64,000 bases of DNA from Mugil cephalus (lineage: Eukaryota; Chordata; Actinopteri; Mugiliformes; Mugilidae), in the NCBI RefSeq assembly GCF_022458985.1, contig NC_061789.1, forward strand, positions 8,226,357 through 8,290,356, read 5' to 3'. The position numbers and the translations under genes were made by a program. Of the stretch, positions 12,053-53,852 are shown piece by piece (the stretch's first letter is position 1; each line of letters begins with the position of its first letter). The notes below the pieces were generated by a model that saw nothing but the letters and a program-made list of their open reading frames with translations, ran no database searches and was not told the origin of the DNA.

Positions 12053-15000
12053 TCAGTGCTTCTCCAAAGCTTTAGTCAGGAGGTCGGTGAGGCGGGAAAT
12101 CATGGGCCGGGGATCGTCGTTCAGACCTGCCGCGATCATGGCGTTGTCATAGATCTGGAGAAGATAAATTAATGGAATCATATTGAAAATGTATAGAATA
12201 GCATATTACGGCATATTATGATGAGTTTAAAGTGAGACACTACAGGTGAATAGGGTTACTAATAGATATCACCATGAGCTTTTCCAGTTGTTTGCTTACT
12301 TTTTGTTTCACAAGGTTTCTCTGAATTTATATTTAAATATGCAAATTAGGTCGTATCTACTTAAATATGCACTAATTTCCAGTATAGAAATCTGAATAAT
12401 GGCCAAAGTGAGAATCAAAATTCTTTAATTTTATTTCCAATCACTTCTATTCATTACGTACTTCCATAAATCTTTAAAGTTTAAACCTCTTTTCTGGTTT
12501 ATCCTTTCTGACAAAATGCTTTTAATGTGAAAGATTTCTACCGGAAGTTGAGTTTCACTGGCAAAAGCATCAAAAAGAAAAGGGAAATCCTTTTAACACA
12601 TAACATGTAATATAAAGGGTTCACACAATTATTATCATTAAAGAAGGTTACTCTCAACATGGGGAGTCTGTTGTGTTAAAAAACAACGTGCATTTTTACA
12701 GTGCAAATTCCAGCTTTACTCATTAATTTTGTACTCGCAGTGAACAGTCTCCCCATATTGAGAGTAACATTATCTAATGAGAATAAAATACACGCCATAT
12801 TGGATTAGGCCGTTTGTGTTACAGTACAAAATATATTAGTAATTCAGGATTATGCACTGTAAAAATGTGCATTATTAATTTTTTTTGAAGATTTCTTGTA
12901 AATATGGAAGAATGAATTTAAGATTTAATTTAATTAGATTTAATTAAAAGGAGACTAGCTTGGAAGTTCCCATGTCCATAAAATCACAGGGAAACGGAGA
13001 ATTAATTACGGCAGCTAAGTATCAGAATCATTTGGGGTCATTTTATGCAGTGATGGACAGAAGAGGAATGGCGACAATCGAATCGACAATTTTTCCTTGT
13101 AATGAAATCCAAATGATGACAAATAGCTTCCACACTCAAATTCTGATAATACTTTAGTCCTGGTACGTCAAGCTACAGAGATGTAAACTCAGAAAACAAT
13201 GATGATTATTATAATAATGGTAATAATAATCGCACAGTACCTGTTCCAGTAACAATCCAGCCAGTTCGGAGTTTGTGTCCTTCAGCGCTTGCAGCTTCTT
13301 GATCAGATCATGTCTATGAGATTAAAAGTAGAGCACATTTAGAAGTGGACAATAAAACATGATCACATTCTCTTTTAATTTCGCCAGACACGCCCGTCTC
13401 TCTTACCCTGCGTTTATCTCCAGCGTTGGCTGCAGTATCTGCGCCCTCTCCTCGGGGCTGCGCGCCACCTGCTGGGTGCGGAGGAAGTGGCGTGCGGCGC
13501 CCATTTCCAGCACGGTGATCATGGCTGGGTGGGTGTCGAGACGAGGAGTCAGCTGAGGAGCAAACGTGTCGTTATCCGTGTGTGTTTAAGACGTTTTCAG
13601 GACTTATTTAACTACTGAGATGAAACACTCCAGACTCTCTATTACCTTAATGTTGGTGACTCTGAAACCTAAAACGTTCTTCATCCACGCTATCAGGTCG
13701 TCGGCCTGCTCCTGTGTGAGGCGCTCGGACGCTGCAGAGGATTTAAATATAAAGAAAAAACAAAGTCAAGATTCCAGCTGCGACAGAGACGTGCTACTAA
13801 ACCTAACAGGATACACGTGAGAGGAGCAGACCTGGCTTATTTTCCTCGTACTTCTCCTCCTTGTAGTGATCCACCACGATGTCGGTCTCGACCGAGATCA
13901 GCTTCTTGTTGTCGAAGGACCTGAGGTGGAGCAGGGTCAGCTCGTCGAACTGCTCGTAGCAGAACAGCACCTGGACACGGAAAATAGACAGAATAGATTT
14001 AAAAAAATAAATGATGTGAAGTCCTAAAACTAGAGGATGTTTAGTCGTGTCAGAGTTATTACCTCCATGTCTTTCTGTTTCATGGCCTCGTAGTAGGGCG
14101 AGTGCTCTGCTAGATGTCTGTTGGGGGCGCACAGGTAGTAGATGTTGCGCGTCCCGGCCTTCATGCGGGACGAGTACTCCACCAGGTTAGTATGTTGGCC
14201 GGCTGGCAAAGCCGACGACTCGTATCTCAACAGCTTGGCGATGTCCTCCTACAGAAAGAAACACGAGGAAGAGGCCGCTGCTGTAAACCATGTCACATAA
14301 AAGGTTATTATTCCCCCACTACAAACTACTAAAAACCAAAGGGGGGGGCACCTTGACGTCTTGCTCCTGGGTGGTGATGATGCCTTCTCTCATGAAGAGG
14401 CCGTAGTCCTCGAAGAACTTGTTGTACTTCTCCGGCTCCTTCTTGCTCTGCTCCAGCAGGAAGCGAATCACTCTCTGCTGCAGGACGTCACGGAGCTTCC
14501 TGAAAGATTAGTTCATCAGCATCAGAGGAAAAGAAGTGACGTGCGGATCGATACGGAAATATCGATACTTCCGATACCAGCTAAAATCGACTCCCAAATC
14601 AAAATTTTTGTTACAAAAAGCTGTTATGTAGCTGGACAGAGTAAAGTATAAAAGAAGTTCTGCAGCGTTAACTACCAAAAACATTAAGGTAAATAGAAAA
14701 AAATGGTGATCTTAGTTTCTTCGCATATTTTGGGTGGATGTGTGTATTGAAAGAGTTACGTCACCGCTACGTGAAATTAAGTCACTTGCCGTTTTCCCGA
14801 GAGTTGGTTAAGTGAGAAAAAGCGTTTTTAAAATCGGTCCAGGCGTCGTCCTAACCCAGCAGTGCGCCTGCTAGCTTTAGCTTAGCATAAGTGCTGTAAT
14901 GTAGTGTTGCCAGTCATTTGCAAAAAAAGAAAGCATTTTCCTAATTACTTCTTGTGACCTGCACATTCACATCAAATACAAATGTCAATGCAATTAACAC

Positions 15001-18000
15001 GAAGGGATTGACTAGGGCAGATATAGACTTGGGACTATAGTCTGGCAAAGAACTGCTGCCAGATGCAAAGATTGGCAACACTATGCTAAGCTAAAGCTAA
15101 CAGCATTAGGACAACGCCTGGAGCGATTTAAAAACATTTTTAAATCTAAGCAGTGAGTGAATAAAGTTCACATAGAGGTGTTGTATCCCTTTAATTAGTT
15201 GACGTTTTGTGTAAAGAAAAAAGGAGCTTATTTTCAGACACAGCAAATACACAGCGAGTGGAAAAACAGATCAACTGTGCAACACTTGAGTTGTACCTGA
15301 TGAGGGCGCTCTCTTGCAGCAGCTCTCTGCTCAGGTTCAGGGGAATGTCCTCACTGTCCACCACACCTGCACACACACACACACATATGTTGAGTTAAAT
15401 GCAAAACAAACCCATTAAGTGTCTGATTTGTCCTTTCTGACAAAATGCTTTTAATGTGAAAGATTTCTACAGGAAGTTGAGTTTCACTGGCAAAAGCATC
15501 AAAAAAAAAAAAAAAAAAAAAATTAAAATCATTGTAACACATAACAACATGTAATATAAAGGGTTCACACGATTTATTATTATCAATGGTTACTCTCAAC
15601 ATGGGGAGTCTGTTGTGTTAAAAAAAAAACAACAATGTGCATTTTTACAGCGCAAATTCCAGCTTTACTCATTAATTTTGTACTCGCAGTGAAGTCTCCC
15701 CATATTGAGAGTAACATTATCTAATGAGAATAAAATACACGCCATATTGGATTAGGCCGTTTGTGTTACAGTACAAAATATATTAGTAATTCAGGATTTT
15801 GCACTGTAAAAATGTGCATTATTAATTTTTTTTTGAAGATTTGTAAATATGGAAGAATTAATTAAAGACTGCATTAAAAGGAGACTAGCTTGGAAGTTCC
15901 CATGTCCATAAAATCACAGGGAAACAGGGACAATTAATTACAGCGGCTAAGTATCAAAATCATTTGAGTTCATTTTATGCAGTGATGGACAGAATGAATG
16001 AATGTGAACATGCTTCAGACCTCGAAGGAAGCGCAGCCACTTGGGTAAGATGTCAGCGGCTTTGGTCTGGATCAGGACCTTCCTGCTGTACAGCGCCACG
16101 CTGGAGCCCATCTCCCTGCTCACGTCGAACATGCTCGGCTTCTGTTGAGGAACAAATGCTGCCGTTACGCAAGAACAACCTCATCATGCTTTTTTTTTTT
16201 TTTTTTTTATGTTTTGCAAAACACCTGTAATAAATAAAGTGTCACAAAAACTCACGGCATCGGGGACGTAGAAGATGCTGCGGATGTTGAGCGGGGCGTC
16301 GGCGCGGTAGTGCAGGGTGTAGCGGGGCTTGTCGTACGCCTGGGCGACGTACCGGTAGAATTCCTCGTGCTGCCAGTCGCTAATTTCCTTTGGGTCCATC
16401 ATCCACAAGGCCTGGAGGAAGAAAAATAGACATATTTCCATTTAGTCATCTGTTTATTTATTTATTCTAAATGCTATTAAATATTTACCGACATGGCGAC
16501 ATTGTGTAGACATGGATATATAATTGTATGTATGTGGATTCTGTTTGAAATTGGTTTCTATTACTTTTATTTTACATGTTAATGCTATGATTCAAGCTAA
16601 TGCTGCTAATCTCCATGCTCAACTGTCACTCAACAGTCGCCGTAACCATGGAGACGTCCACTTGCTGTGACATCACGTGCGTACCCTCTACAGAAATCCA
16701 CCTGGCTCAGTTTTAGCTTTAAGCTATAACATGGACTGTGATGTTTAGCGGATACGGTTTAGGTGAAGAAGCGTGTCCCTGTCGCTCTTACACCAAGAGA
16801 AGAACAGATCTAGAGAAACTCACCTGCAGAGTGTTGAGCCTCCGTCCGTTCAGGAAGATGGGGAAGCTCACGAAGTTGCTGTACTTTGTTACAACATCTG
16901 AAACAGAAACAATGGCAGTGATGCGTTCACTTTCCTCACTGCAGCTTTAATTGACCAAACCTAAGCAGCTGCTGCTGCTGTTGTACCTTTCACTCTGTCC
17001 TCAGTGGCAAACTCCTTGCAGTCCTCTTTCAGGTGAAGCACAATCTTCGTCCCCTGCTGGACGCCACTGGCCTCAGCAATCTCAAAAACTCCAGAGCTGA
17101 ACGAATCAAAAAATTGTCGGAGGATTATATTTTCGATCACTGATTGGACGCGCAGTTGTCGTCTGCTGCAGAGGAGAATCAAGTCATAGCGACGCATCGT
17201 TGCTCTCACCCGTCTGAGGACCACTTGTACCCGGGCGAGCCGGGCTCAGCGGCGCGAGAGTACACGTCCACGCGGTCGGCCACCATGAAGGCGGAGTAGA
17301 ATCCGACGCCAAACTGACCGATGATGGTGCTGCTGGCCTCCGCCTGGTTCTGGAGAGCATCCAAAAATGCCTACGAGAGAGGGAAAGAAATTTCACTTAA
17401 ACAAAGTGACAAAAAAAAGGATGTTGCAAGAAAGGCGCACAGACACAACAAAAGAGAGAAGACAAGAACAACACTCACCTTGGAGCCAGAACGGGCGATA
17501 GTCCCCAGGTTGGCCACCAGCTCCTCTTGGGTCATACCAACTCCTGTGTCCTGTTGAATTACAGAGAATCCCAGTAAGTCCAAAAAAAATAATAAAAATA
17601 AATAAAAAAATGACATCCTAGCATGTTGCATCATATTCATCCACCAGGTGGCGACCTATGTCTAGTTTGTCCAGGTGTAAATTGACAATCTCAACAGAAA
17701 GATGATAAGCAATCCAAAAGAAAATAAAACCAGACCAAATAAAACCATTTTTTTATAGTGTTAAAGCAGTGAGGTTGTAGAAAATCATCCAGAGACAACA
17801 TGAGGGCGTACCTGGATGGTAAAGGTGCCTTTTGCGGCATCGCTCTGCAGGTGGATCTCCATAGGAGCCGTGTCACCGCCACCCGTGATCAGTTTGTGGC
17901 GCAGTTTCTCCAGAGCGTCGCTGCCGTTAGAGATCAGCTCCCTGATGAAAACCTAACGACCCACGAGGAATTAGTCCCTGAAGAGCAGTTAACACTTAAG

Positions 18001-19642
18001 GCTGGACTCCGTTTTTACGCAGAACGTTCTTACCTCTTTTTCAGAGTACAGGGACCTGGCGACAATGTCCAGCAGCTTTTTTGTTTCAGCCTGAAACTCA
18101 TGTTTGGAAAAATTACCTGAGGAGATGAGAGGAAATCAGTATTTAGATTAACCGTCGCCCAGGCAACAAATATTCAGCTTTGTGCCAGAATATTCAGGAG
18201 GAATCGTGTCTGTGTCAGCACCTTCTACAGACTCCGTATCGCTGATGATGGTGTGCAGAGGCTCCTCCTCTGGGTCCTTCTCTACCTCCTGGGTGCTGTA
18301 GTAAGACTGCTGGCTGAAGCCGAGGCCGGACCACTGCGAGCTCCACACCCTGGATCGACCGCTCCACCTCTGCTGCCGTCCAACCTGCAGGTCTGAAGAC
18401 AGAGGAAGATGGTGGGACGGCGTCGGAAGGAAACCGTGGCACCGAGTGCTGGAAACATTTCTTAAGAGAGTTTGATCTAAGTTGAAATGATGGCAATGAT
18501 GTGAGTGGGGAGTCCATTCAATCAGCGTGATCTTATTTCCAAAGTCAGTCTGAGATGATTTTAACTTTGTGACATGCTGCAAAATTTTGCTAGTAGTATT
18601 TATCAGGGTAACATGGGTATGTTGTGGTCATTAAAGGATGGACATGGTCAGCAGCAATAATTCCTTTTTCTTATTTGACAGGAGTAGCACCCAGTGTGGT
18701 TTTCTGCTGCTGTAGCGCATCTTATTCAAGTTTCGAGAGAGATGCTGTTCTGCATATCTGGATATTTGAGTTACTTTCTATTAGATCTGGGTGGTACACC
18801 GGTTCATACCAAATACCAGTATTTTTTTCTGGCTTTTTTGGCTTGTGCCAAAAAAAAAGGTGCCGTGCCGGCTAAAGCTGTCCCAGAAAATGTCCCCAAT
18901 TTTAGCTTTTTATGAATGACAGAAAAAAATGTTGCACGCAGACTCCAACTATTACGGTAGCTGGTCGCTCTGCTATTGACATTACAGACACAGCAGTTTA
19001 AATATGAATAAATGTGCCCAGAGAGCTGTCGCTCGTTGGATATTTTTCTCGTTTTCAGACCATTCTCTATAAATTGTAGTATTTTCTTTATTTTATTTTC
19101 TGTTTGAATTTATGGGGTGAGAGAGTGAGTAAATATAAAAATAACCATATTATGGATGTTGTCCAAAGTTATTATTTTTAGTACAGAATATTCCCTTTTC
19201 TGCCTCCACATACAATGTTGACTAGGTGAGCACCCTGGGGTTCAGGAAAAAACAAAAAAACAAAAAAAAGGTTTGATGCAGTGAATAAAAAAATAAAATT
19301 GGAGCCCTGTAGAGTACAAGCCATTTGTAATTAAAGGTGTGCAACTGTACTTTTGTTTACATTTTATACTACAAGGTTTCTATTTTACAAACTGCACAAC
19401 AGCTAAGTAACCTGTGGTTGTTCGAAGCTGTAAGTGAACTGTAAAACAACTGGCTCGAGGTGCAGGTTGACAACCAGTTCACACATGAACTTGTGTTTCT
19501 CGGCTAACAAACAGAACTAACCTCTGGGAACGAGGGGCGCCGCACTTCTCACGCTCAGGCCCCGCGCACATGACGTTAGCGGAGAAGCCGTCCTCCGACA
19601 AGAACCGAGGGCGAACCGAGCCAAGGCGAGACAGCGGGACAT
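12053..19642 (-). CDS. trap1: TRAP1, mitochondrial HSP90 chaperone, complete, 18 exons
   Basis: Exons in transcript order: 19642-19522, 18392-18222, 18116-18034, 17952-17812, 17550-17479, 17370-17210, 17096-16987, 16897-16824, 16411-16256, 16141-16021, 15366-15297, 14499-14352, 14248-14063, 13970-13832, 13731-13646, 13552-13407, 13313-13241 and 12154-12053. They total 719 aa (human 704). The N-terminus is rich in Arg, Ser and Ala without acidic residues, as expected of a mitochondrial presequence. The GHKL ATPase shows [16 protein letters not shown] (human has NAS, here NGS), [22 protein letters not shown] and the lid motif [11 protein letters not shown]. The middle domain carries IWMMDPK-like [17 protein letters not shown] and the catalytic-loop [13 protein letters not shown]. 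The C-terminal dimer domain ends TKALEKH. The protein couples ATP hydrolysis to folding in the mitochondrial matrix. A palindromic CRE lies just upstream. Two introns hold near-identical 560-bp repeats. Confidence 0.97.
12502..13062 (+). mobile_element. 560-bp dispersed element, copy A (trap1 intron 17)
   Basis: It starts TCCTTTCTGACAAAATGC and ends TGCAGTGATGGACAGA. It is nearly identical to 15431-15993. An internal inverted pair, GTTACTCTCAACATGGGGA and TCCCCATATTGAGAGTAAC, is about 100 bases apart. No coding potential. It is probably a non-autonomous transposon, though the termini are not clean inverted repeats. Confidence 0.75.
14541..15145. mobile_element. Foldback element in trap1 intron 11
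   Basis: Arms 14821-14915 and 15063-15142 are imperfect inverted copies of each other, including GCTAGCTTTAGCTTAGCAT against ATGCTAAGCTAAAGCTAAC and CCAGGCGTCGTCCTAA against TTAGGACAACGCCTGG. The preceding ATCGATAC-rich piece (14541-14600) may be a separate repeat fragment. No coding potential. Confidence 0.65.
15431..15993 (+). mobile_element. 560-bp dispersed element, copy B (trap1 intron 10)
   Basis: Same start, same end, same orientation and same internal inverted pair as copy A at 12502-13062. The main differences are A-run lengths and scattered substitutions. It ends only about 30 bases from trap1 exon 10 (16021). Confidence 0.75.
18787..19010 (+). mobile_element. Composite non-autonomous repeat, copy 2 (trap1 intron 1)
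   Basis: It begins GGGTGGTACACCGGTTCATA and continues with GTCCCCAATTTTAGC and GTTGCACGCAGACTCC blocks. These match, in the same order, the families at 991-1627 (opposite strand) and 42443-42800. It is shorter than either, with the middle deleted. Confidence 0.6.
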
Positions 19643-19800
19643 GGCGACACACGGGACGGGGACTAGATGTCAAATGTGACCGGGCGGTTGACCCACGGAG
19701 ACACGGAGACACACGCTAAACCTGCTACAGCCGGGGACGTGCGACGGCGCGTTGAAATGACGTCATACGTCCGTCCAGCCATCTGCCTGATGAAAAAGTG
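19643..19800 (-). promoter_or_regulatory. trap1 promoter/5'UTR with palindromic CRE
   Basis: The 150 bases before the trap1 ATG are CG-rich, unlike the AT-rich DNA beyond 19800. TGACGTCA, the consensus cAMP-response element, is at 19758-19765, about 116 bases upstream of the start codon, where promoter-proximal CREs usually function. This is a sequence match only; occupancy is not shown. Confidence 0.55.
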
Positions 19801-20199
19801 GTGATTACGCATTCAAGTTGTACTTTCATTTTGTCTGCAAGTCTAAACACGACTTGATTTTTGTTGTTGTTGTTGTTGTTTTTCTTAATATATAAAACCT
19901 CGAGTTGCTTATTACTGGATCCATTTATTATTCAAAATAAATAATTATTGACATTTAATTTTTGATTTCCTTTTCAAGGTCAAACCGTGGTCATCTAAAA
20001 TATCAAATCCAAATTTTTAACCCTTTATGGGACGAGGAGTGATATACGGTAACTTAGACGCGACTTTTAAATTGCATCCCCTTTTTACCTGATTTTCACT
20101 CAGCCAATCAGTAAAGATCATGAACATGAACACTGAGCCCATAACTGTTTTATTAGATTCCACACGGAAGTGGCCTAAAGTTGTCAAATGTGATCATGT

Positions 20200-20505
20200 G
20201 TATGTTGACCAAAGTGCCTTTGGTTGATTTGATATTTTATATATATATATATATATATATTAATTCCCCCTCACAAATTTAAATTTCTTTAATTACATAT
20301 TAACATGAATCCTACATATTTTAGTAAACACATTAGAGATAGCTCAATTTTAAATGTAAAATGATAATAATAATCTTTTTGCTTTATAAAAAGGCCAAGT
20401 TTAATATAGAACATATATATGGTAGGTAGGGGGGGTCCCTACTTAATGTCTCCATCAGTTTGGGTCCTTTGCCTGAAAAACGTTGAAGACGCCTGGTCTA
20501 AATAC
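20200..20505 (+). mobile_element. Dispersed 340-bp repeat family R1, copy 1
   Basis: Shared blocks TTTGGTTGATT, CCACAAATT-like, AACATGAATCC, TTTAATATAGAACA, GTAGGGGG and AAAACGTTGAAGA occur in the same order at 37902-38335 and 55727-56067. An (AT)n run at about 20238-20260 interrupts it. It lies between the trap1 promoter and the crebbp 3' end. Confidence 0.65.
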
Positions 20506-20974
20506 ATTTGTTTACCACTTAGGGGCAAGCAACCGTATATGCTAAATTCATTAATCTTGATTTTCTCCATGAAAGCCAAATTTTTAAAAAATTTCACAAA
20601 TGTAAGAAAAAGGCCCAACATCAACAACACGCTGGGGTTGAAATTTTTAATTTACAACTATTTCAATGAGTGCTCCATAAAGGGTTAAAATGATGTAGAG
20701 AGGTTTGTGATGTTGATTTTGGCTATGGATAAAACAATCTTATCTGTTATATCAACTTATAGGCAAAAAGTACAAATTTGATGGTTGTAGTTTCTCAAAT
20801 GTAATAAGATTTTCCTCATCTTACATGATAATAAACTGAATCTCTAAGTCCAGACACGTGGTTGGACAAAAATCTGAGAGAAATATTTATATTCTGTATA
20901 TGGTGCACATGAGAATTCTTCTAAAATACCAAAAAAAGAAGAAAAAAATAGAAGAAGAGTCTGTGGCACACAGG

Positions 20975-20980
20975 TTTATT
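20975..20980 (-). terminator. Candidate crebbp polyadenylation signal
   Basis: AATAAA on the - strand, 1.02 kb after the crebbp stop, is followed downstream by a GU-rich TGTGTGCC stretch, as expected of a cleavage site. This would make 20955-21998 the 3'UTR, which is AT-rich and otherwise gene-free, and leaves about 1.3 kb to the trap1 start. Confidence 0.5.
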
Positions 20981-21919
20981 TTACAATATGGTATATAAGT
21001 ACGAAATGAACCATTTGAACCAGTTTGTACAGTGATTTCATTCATATTTTCTGCATATTTACAGTACTGTCTAGCTGCATGATTTACATTAGAGAATAGT
21101 TCATCATCAATTCAAGTTTAATGCGAGAGAAAATGATGCACAAAACTCTCTCTGAACACAAACCAGCAGTCAAACGAGTTAAATTCCCACCACAGGCAAA
21201 AGAGGTTCAGTACTTAATGAGAATTTCTTTAGACTGAAGGAGAGACAAAGGAATTTCGAACATCTCCAAGACGAACACTGGACCCGGGCCAGTAAAAAGA
21301 ACATTCCTGCACCTGTGAACATTAACAAGCTTCAATGTAGGTTTCTCTTACTCCTGTATGTTGTGTTCTGGTGTGTGCAATAGTTCCTAGATCTATACAA
21401 ATAAGATAATCTCCTTTTAGACTCTGCAAACAGGAAAGAAATTAAGGCTTTCCTAAAGGCAGTCCTTTTGAAAAATGGCATATTAGAATAAATTAGCCAA
21501 GAACAGAGAAACAGAGCAAGAGGTGAATCCTGGCAAAAAGTTCCCAGACAAATAATTTTACAGTCTTCTCAACACAAATACTATATTAATTTGCAAAGGT
21601 ACAAAATAAAAAAATAATAAAATGACATATTTTTGTTTTGAGAAGTTTAAAAAAAAAAGAAAAAAAAGTCAATACCAGAGCATAACGAATGAAAAACAAA
21701 TTAAAACAACACAAAGACCAGAGCAAATTCTTGCGAGGCTGATCCGAACCAAAAATATATTCTGTGTTTTTTTTTGTTGTCTTCTTTTAAACAGCAATTA
21801 TTAAATCACTCTGTGTGTTATAAGAAAAAGTAGTCCTTGGTTTCAGGTGAAGTTCACAGTCCGTAGGCCTTGTAAGACTCATTTGTTTGCATTTCCTTTA
21901 GCTTTTTACATCAGCAAGT

Positions 21920-21945
21920 ACAAAAAAAAAAAAAAAAAAAAAAAA
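21920..21945. repeat. Poly(A)/(T) tract in the crebbp 3'UTR
   Basis: About 26 A on the + strand, so a U-tract in the crebbp transcript some 55-80 bases after the stop codon. Confidence 0.9.
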
Positions 21946-21998
21946 AGAAAAGTGTTTCAGCTGAAAGCCGAACAAGGCCGTTCTTCTGTCTGAAAATG

Positions 21999-52206
<30,208 letters not shown>

Positions 52207-53120
52207 CCTGGTCGGCGAGTATTACGAACTGATGGTTCAATAATAATAATAATAAAAAAAAAATGATAATAATAATAAAAAAAAAAATACAACAGGATCA
52301 GTCCAACGCGTCGTCCCCTACTTCGTAATAAGCCGTAACTTCTTCTAGTGTTACGCTATAAAAAAAAAAAAAAAAAAGGAGCAATTTCACAGGTTTTTTT
52401 TTTTTTTCTTGACTGGCGAAATGCTGCCTGGAGGAAAGGATTTCAAACGAAGGGCAACAGCGCCACGCTCCGCCGTCGAAGATCACCCCATGATAATCCA
52501 ACACCCAACACCCACATAATTATCCTCAATAACGACGTCCAGAAATTATTTCACTTGGAGAAAAATAAATAAAAAACAATCATAAAATATTACACAAAGC
52601 GTACGCAAATCCCTTTCTCCGCAGTTCGCCGGTTTCACGTGTGTACAGAATCATTTTTTTCGCAGTCCAAACGAGCCGCCATAAAATCTGTTTTTGGCTT
52701 AAGTAAAAGACCAAAATTCGAGAAATATTTTCTATGAGGCGGATTATTTTTCCGGTCGCTGTCTCCCGGTAAATACAGCGTCTGGGCACGGAGATACGGC
52801 GAGAAGCGGCGCTCTCTAAAAGGGAAATCAAATATACAGTGGGCTCTCGAGACGATAAAACCCATTTAATCCTCACATGTTTGCATTAATTCTCATCGGA
52901 AGAGCTAACGCTTCGATTTTCTGCACGAAAAAAGCCGTTTCGGACCGGTCTGGGCAGCTCCGATCGGTTTTTAAAATTAATGCTCCCCCCGAAATCCCGA
53001 TTCCGAGCCGCGTCAAGATGGCGGCTGTTGATTCCTCCGATACAAAAAAGTTTTTTTTTTCTTCCCAGCTAGACTGAGGGGGAGGGGGAGGAGGAGGGGA
53101 GGGGGGGGGGGGGGTGTCGT
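52207..53120 (-). promoter_or_regulatory. crebbp promoter/5'UTR region
   Basis: The 900 bases upstream of the crebbp ATG contain a CG-rich block from about 52620 to 53060. AAGATGGCGGC (a YY1-type motif) is near 53016. A polypurine G-rich tract follows at about 53076-53115. Immediately before the ATG are A-rich and (AAT) runs at 52240-52290. The transcription start cannot be placed exactly. Confidence 0.5.
53076..53115 (+). repeat. G-rich polypurine tract upstream of crebbp
   Basis: A tract of G runs separated by single A, ending in about 13 consecutive G. It can in principle form a G-quadruplex on the + strand (non-template for leftward transcription start-up, depending on the start site). 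Confidence 0.85.
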
Positions 53121-53818
53121 GCTATGACGCCCTGACGTAAACCTGTGTCCCATTGTGCGTCATGTGGACGTACGTGAGGTTGCCTCTAGGGGTGGAATAG
53201 CACAAATAAAATGTGAAATTTACTATCGTTTACCTGTGCGGACTTCACAAACGTGAAGAAAAATACTAATTTAATTTAATTTAATTAAGGCTATGATTTG
53301 TATGGTAAAACTAGCAATTAAAAAAGTAATTTTGGTATTGTGTACTATATTTATATAGAAAGTTTTTACAGTTTAATATTGTGTAAAATTCCTGACAACC
53401 TCCGGCACTATATTATAATAAAAAAAAACATACATAAAACAATATTTAACAGTAACACACAAATGCATCTTGAGGAACAACGCAAAACTAAGCTGAATTC
53501 AACACAAAATTTAGAAAGAAAATAAAAGCTGCTGAGAAATAGCCTGCTTGAGATCAATATGAACACAGCGTTTGAGTCCTTGCAGCTCCTGTACAAGCCC
53601 CGTATGTGTGTCACATTGCTGCAAAGTGCTGCAAAGAAAAAAGCTCATCAGTTTATTCAAGAAATTTTGAGGCACTATGCTATGTTTTAACACGGTTGTG
53701 TTACAATCTGCAAACATTTTAATTGAAATTATGCTATATTTATGCAATCTTTAAACTTTTTTTTAGAAAGTATGGCTATTTTATGAATTAAATGAAATAC
53801 TGTGAAAGTGTTCATCTA

Positions 53819-53852
53819 CTATATTATATTATATTATATTATATTATATTAT
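53819..53852. repeat. (ATATT)n microsatellite
   Basis: About six pentamer units in AT-rich intergenic DNA. Confidence 0.9.

Noticed and set aside
18148..18221. Read-through extension of trap1 exon 2 to an in-frame stop
   Set aside because: A proper donor at 18221-18220 restores the conserved join to exon 3. The extension would truncate the protein.
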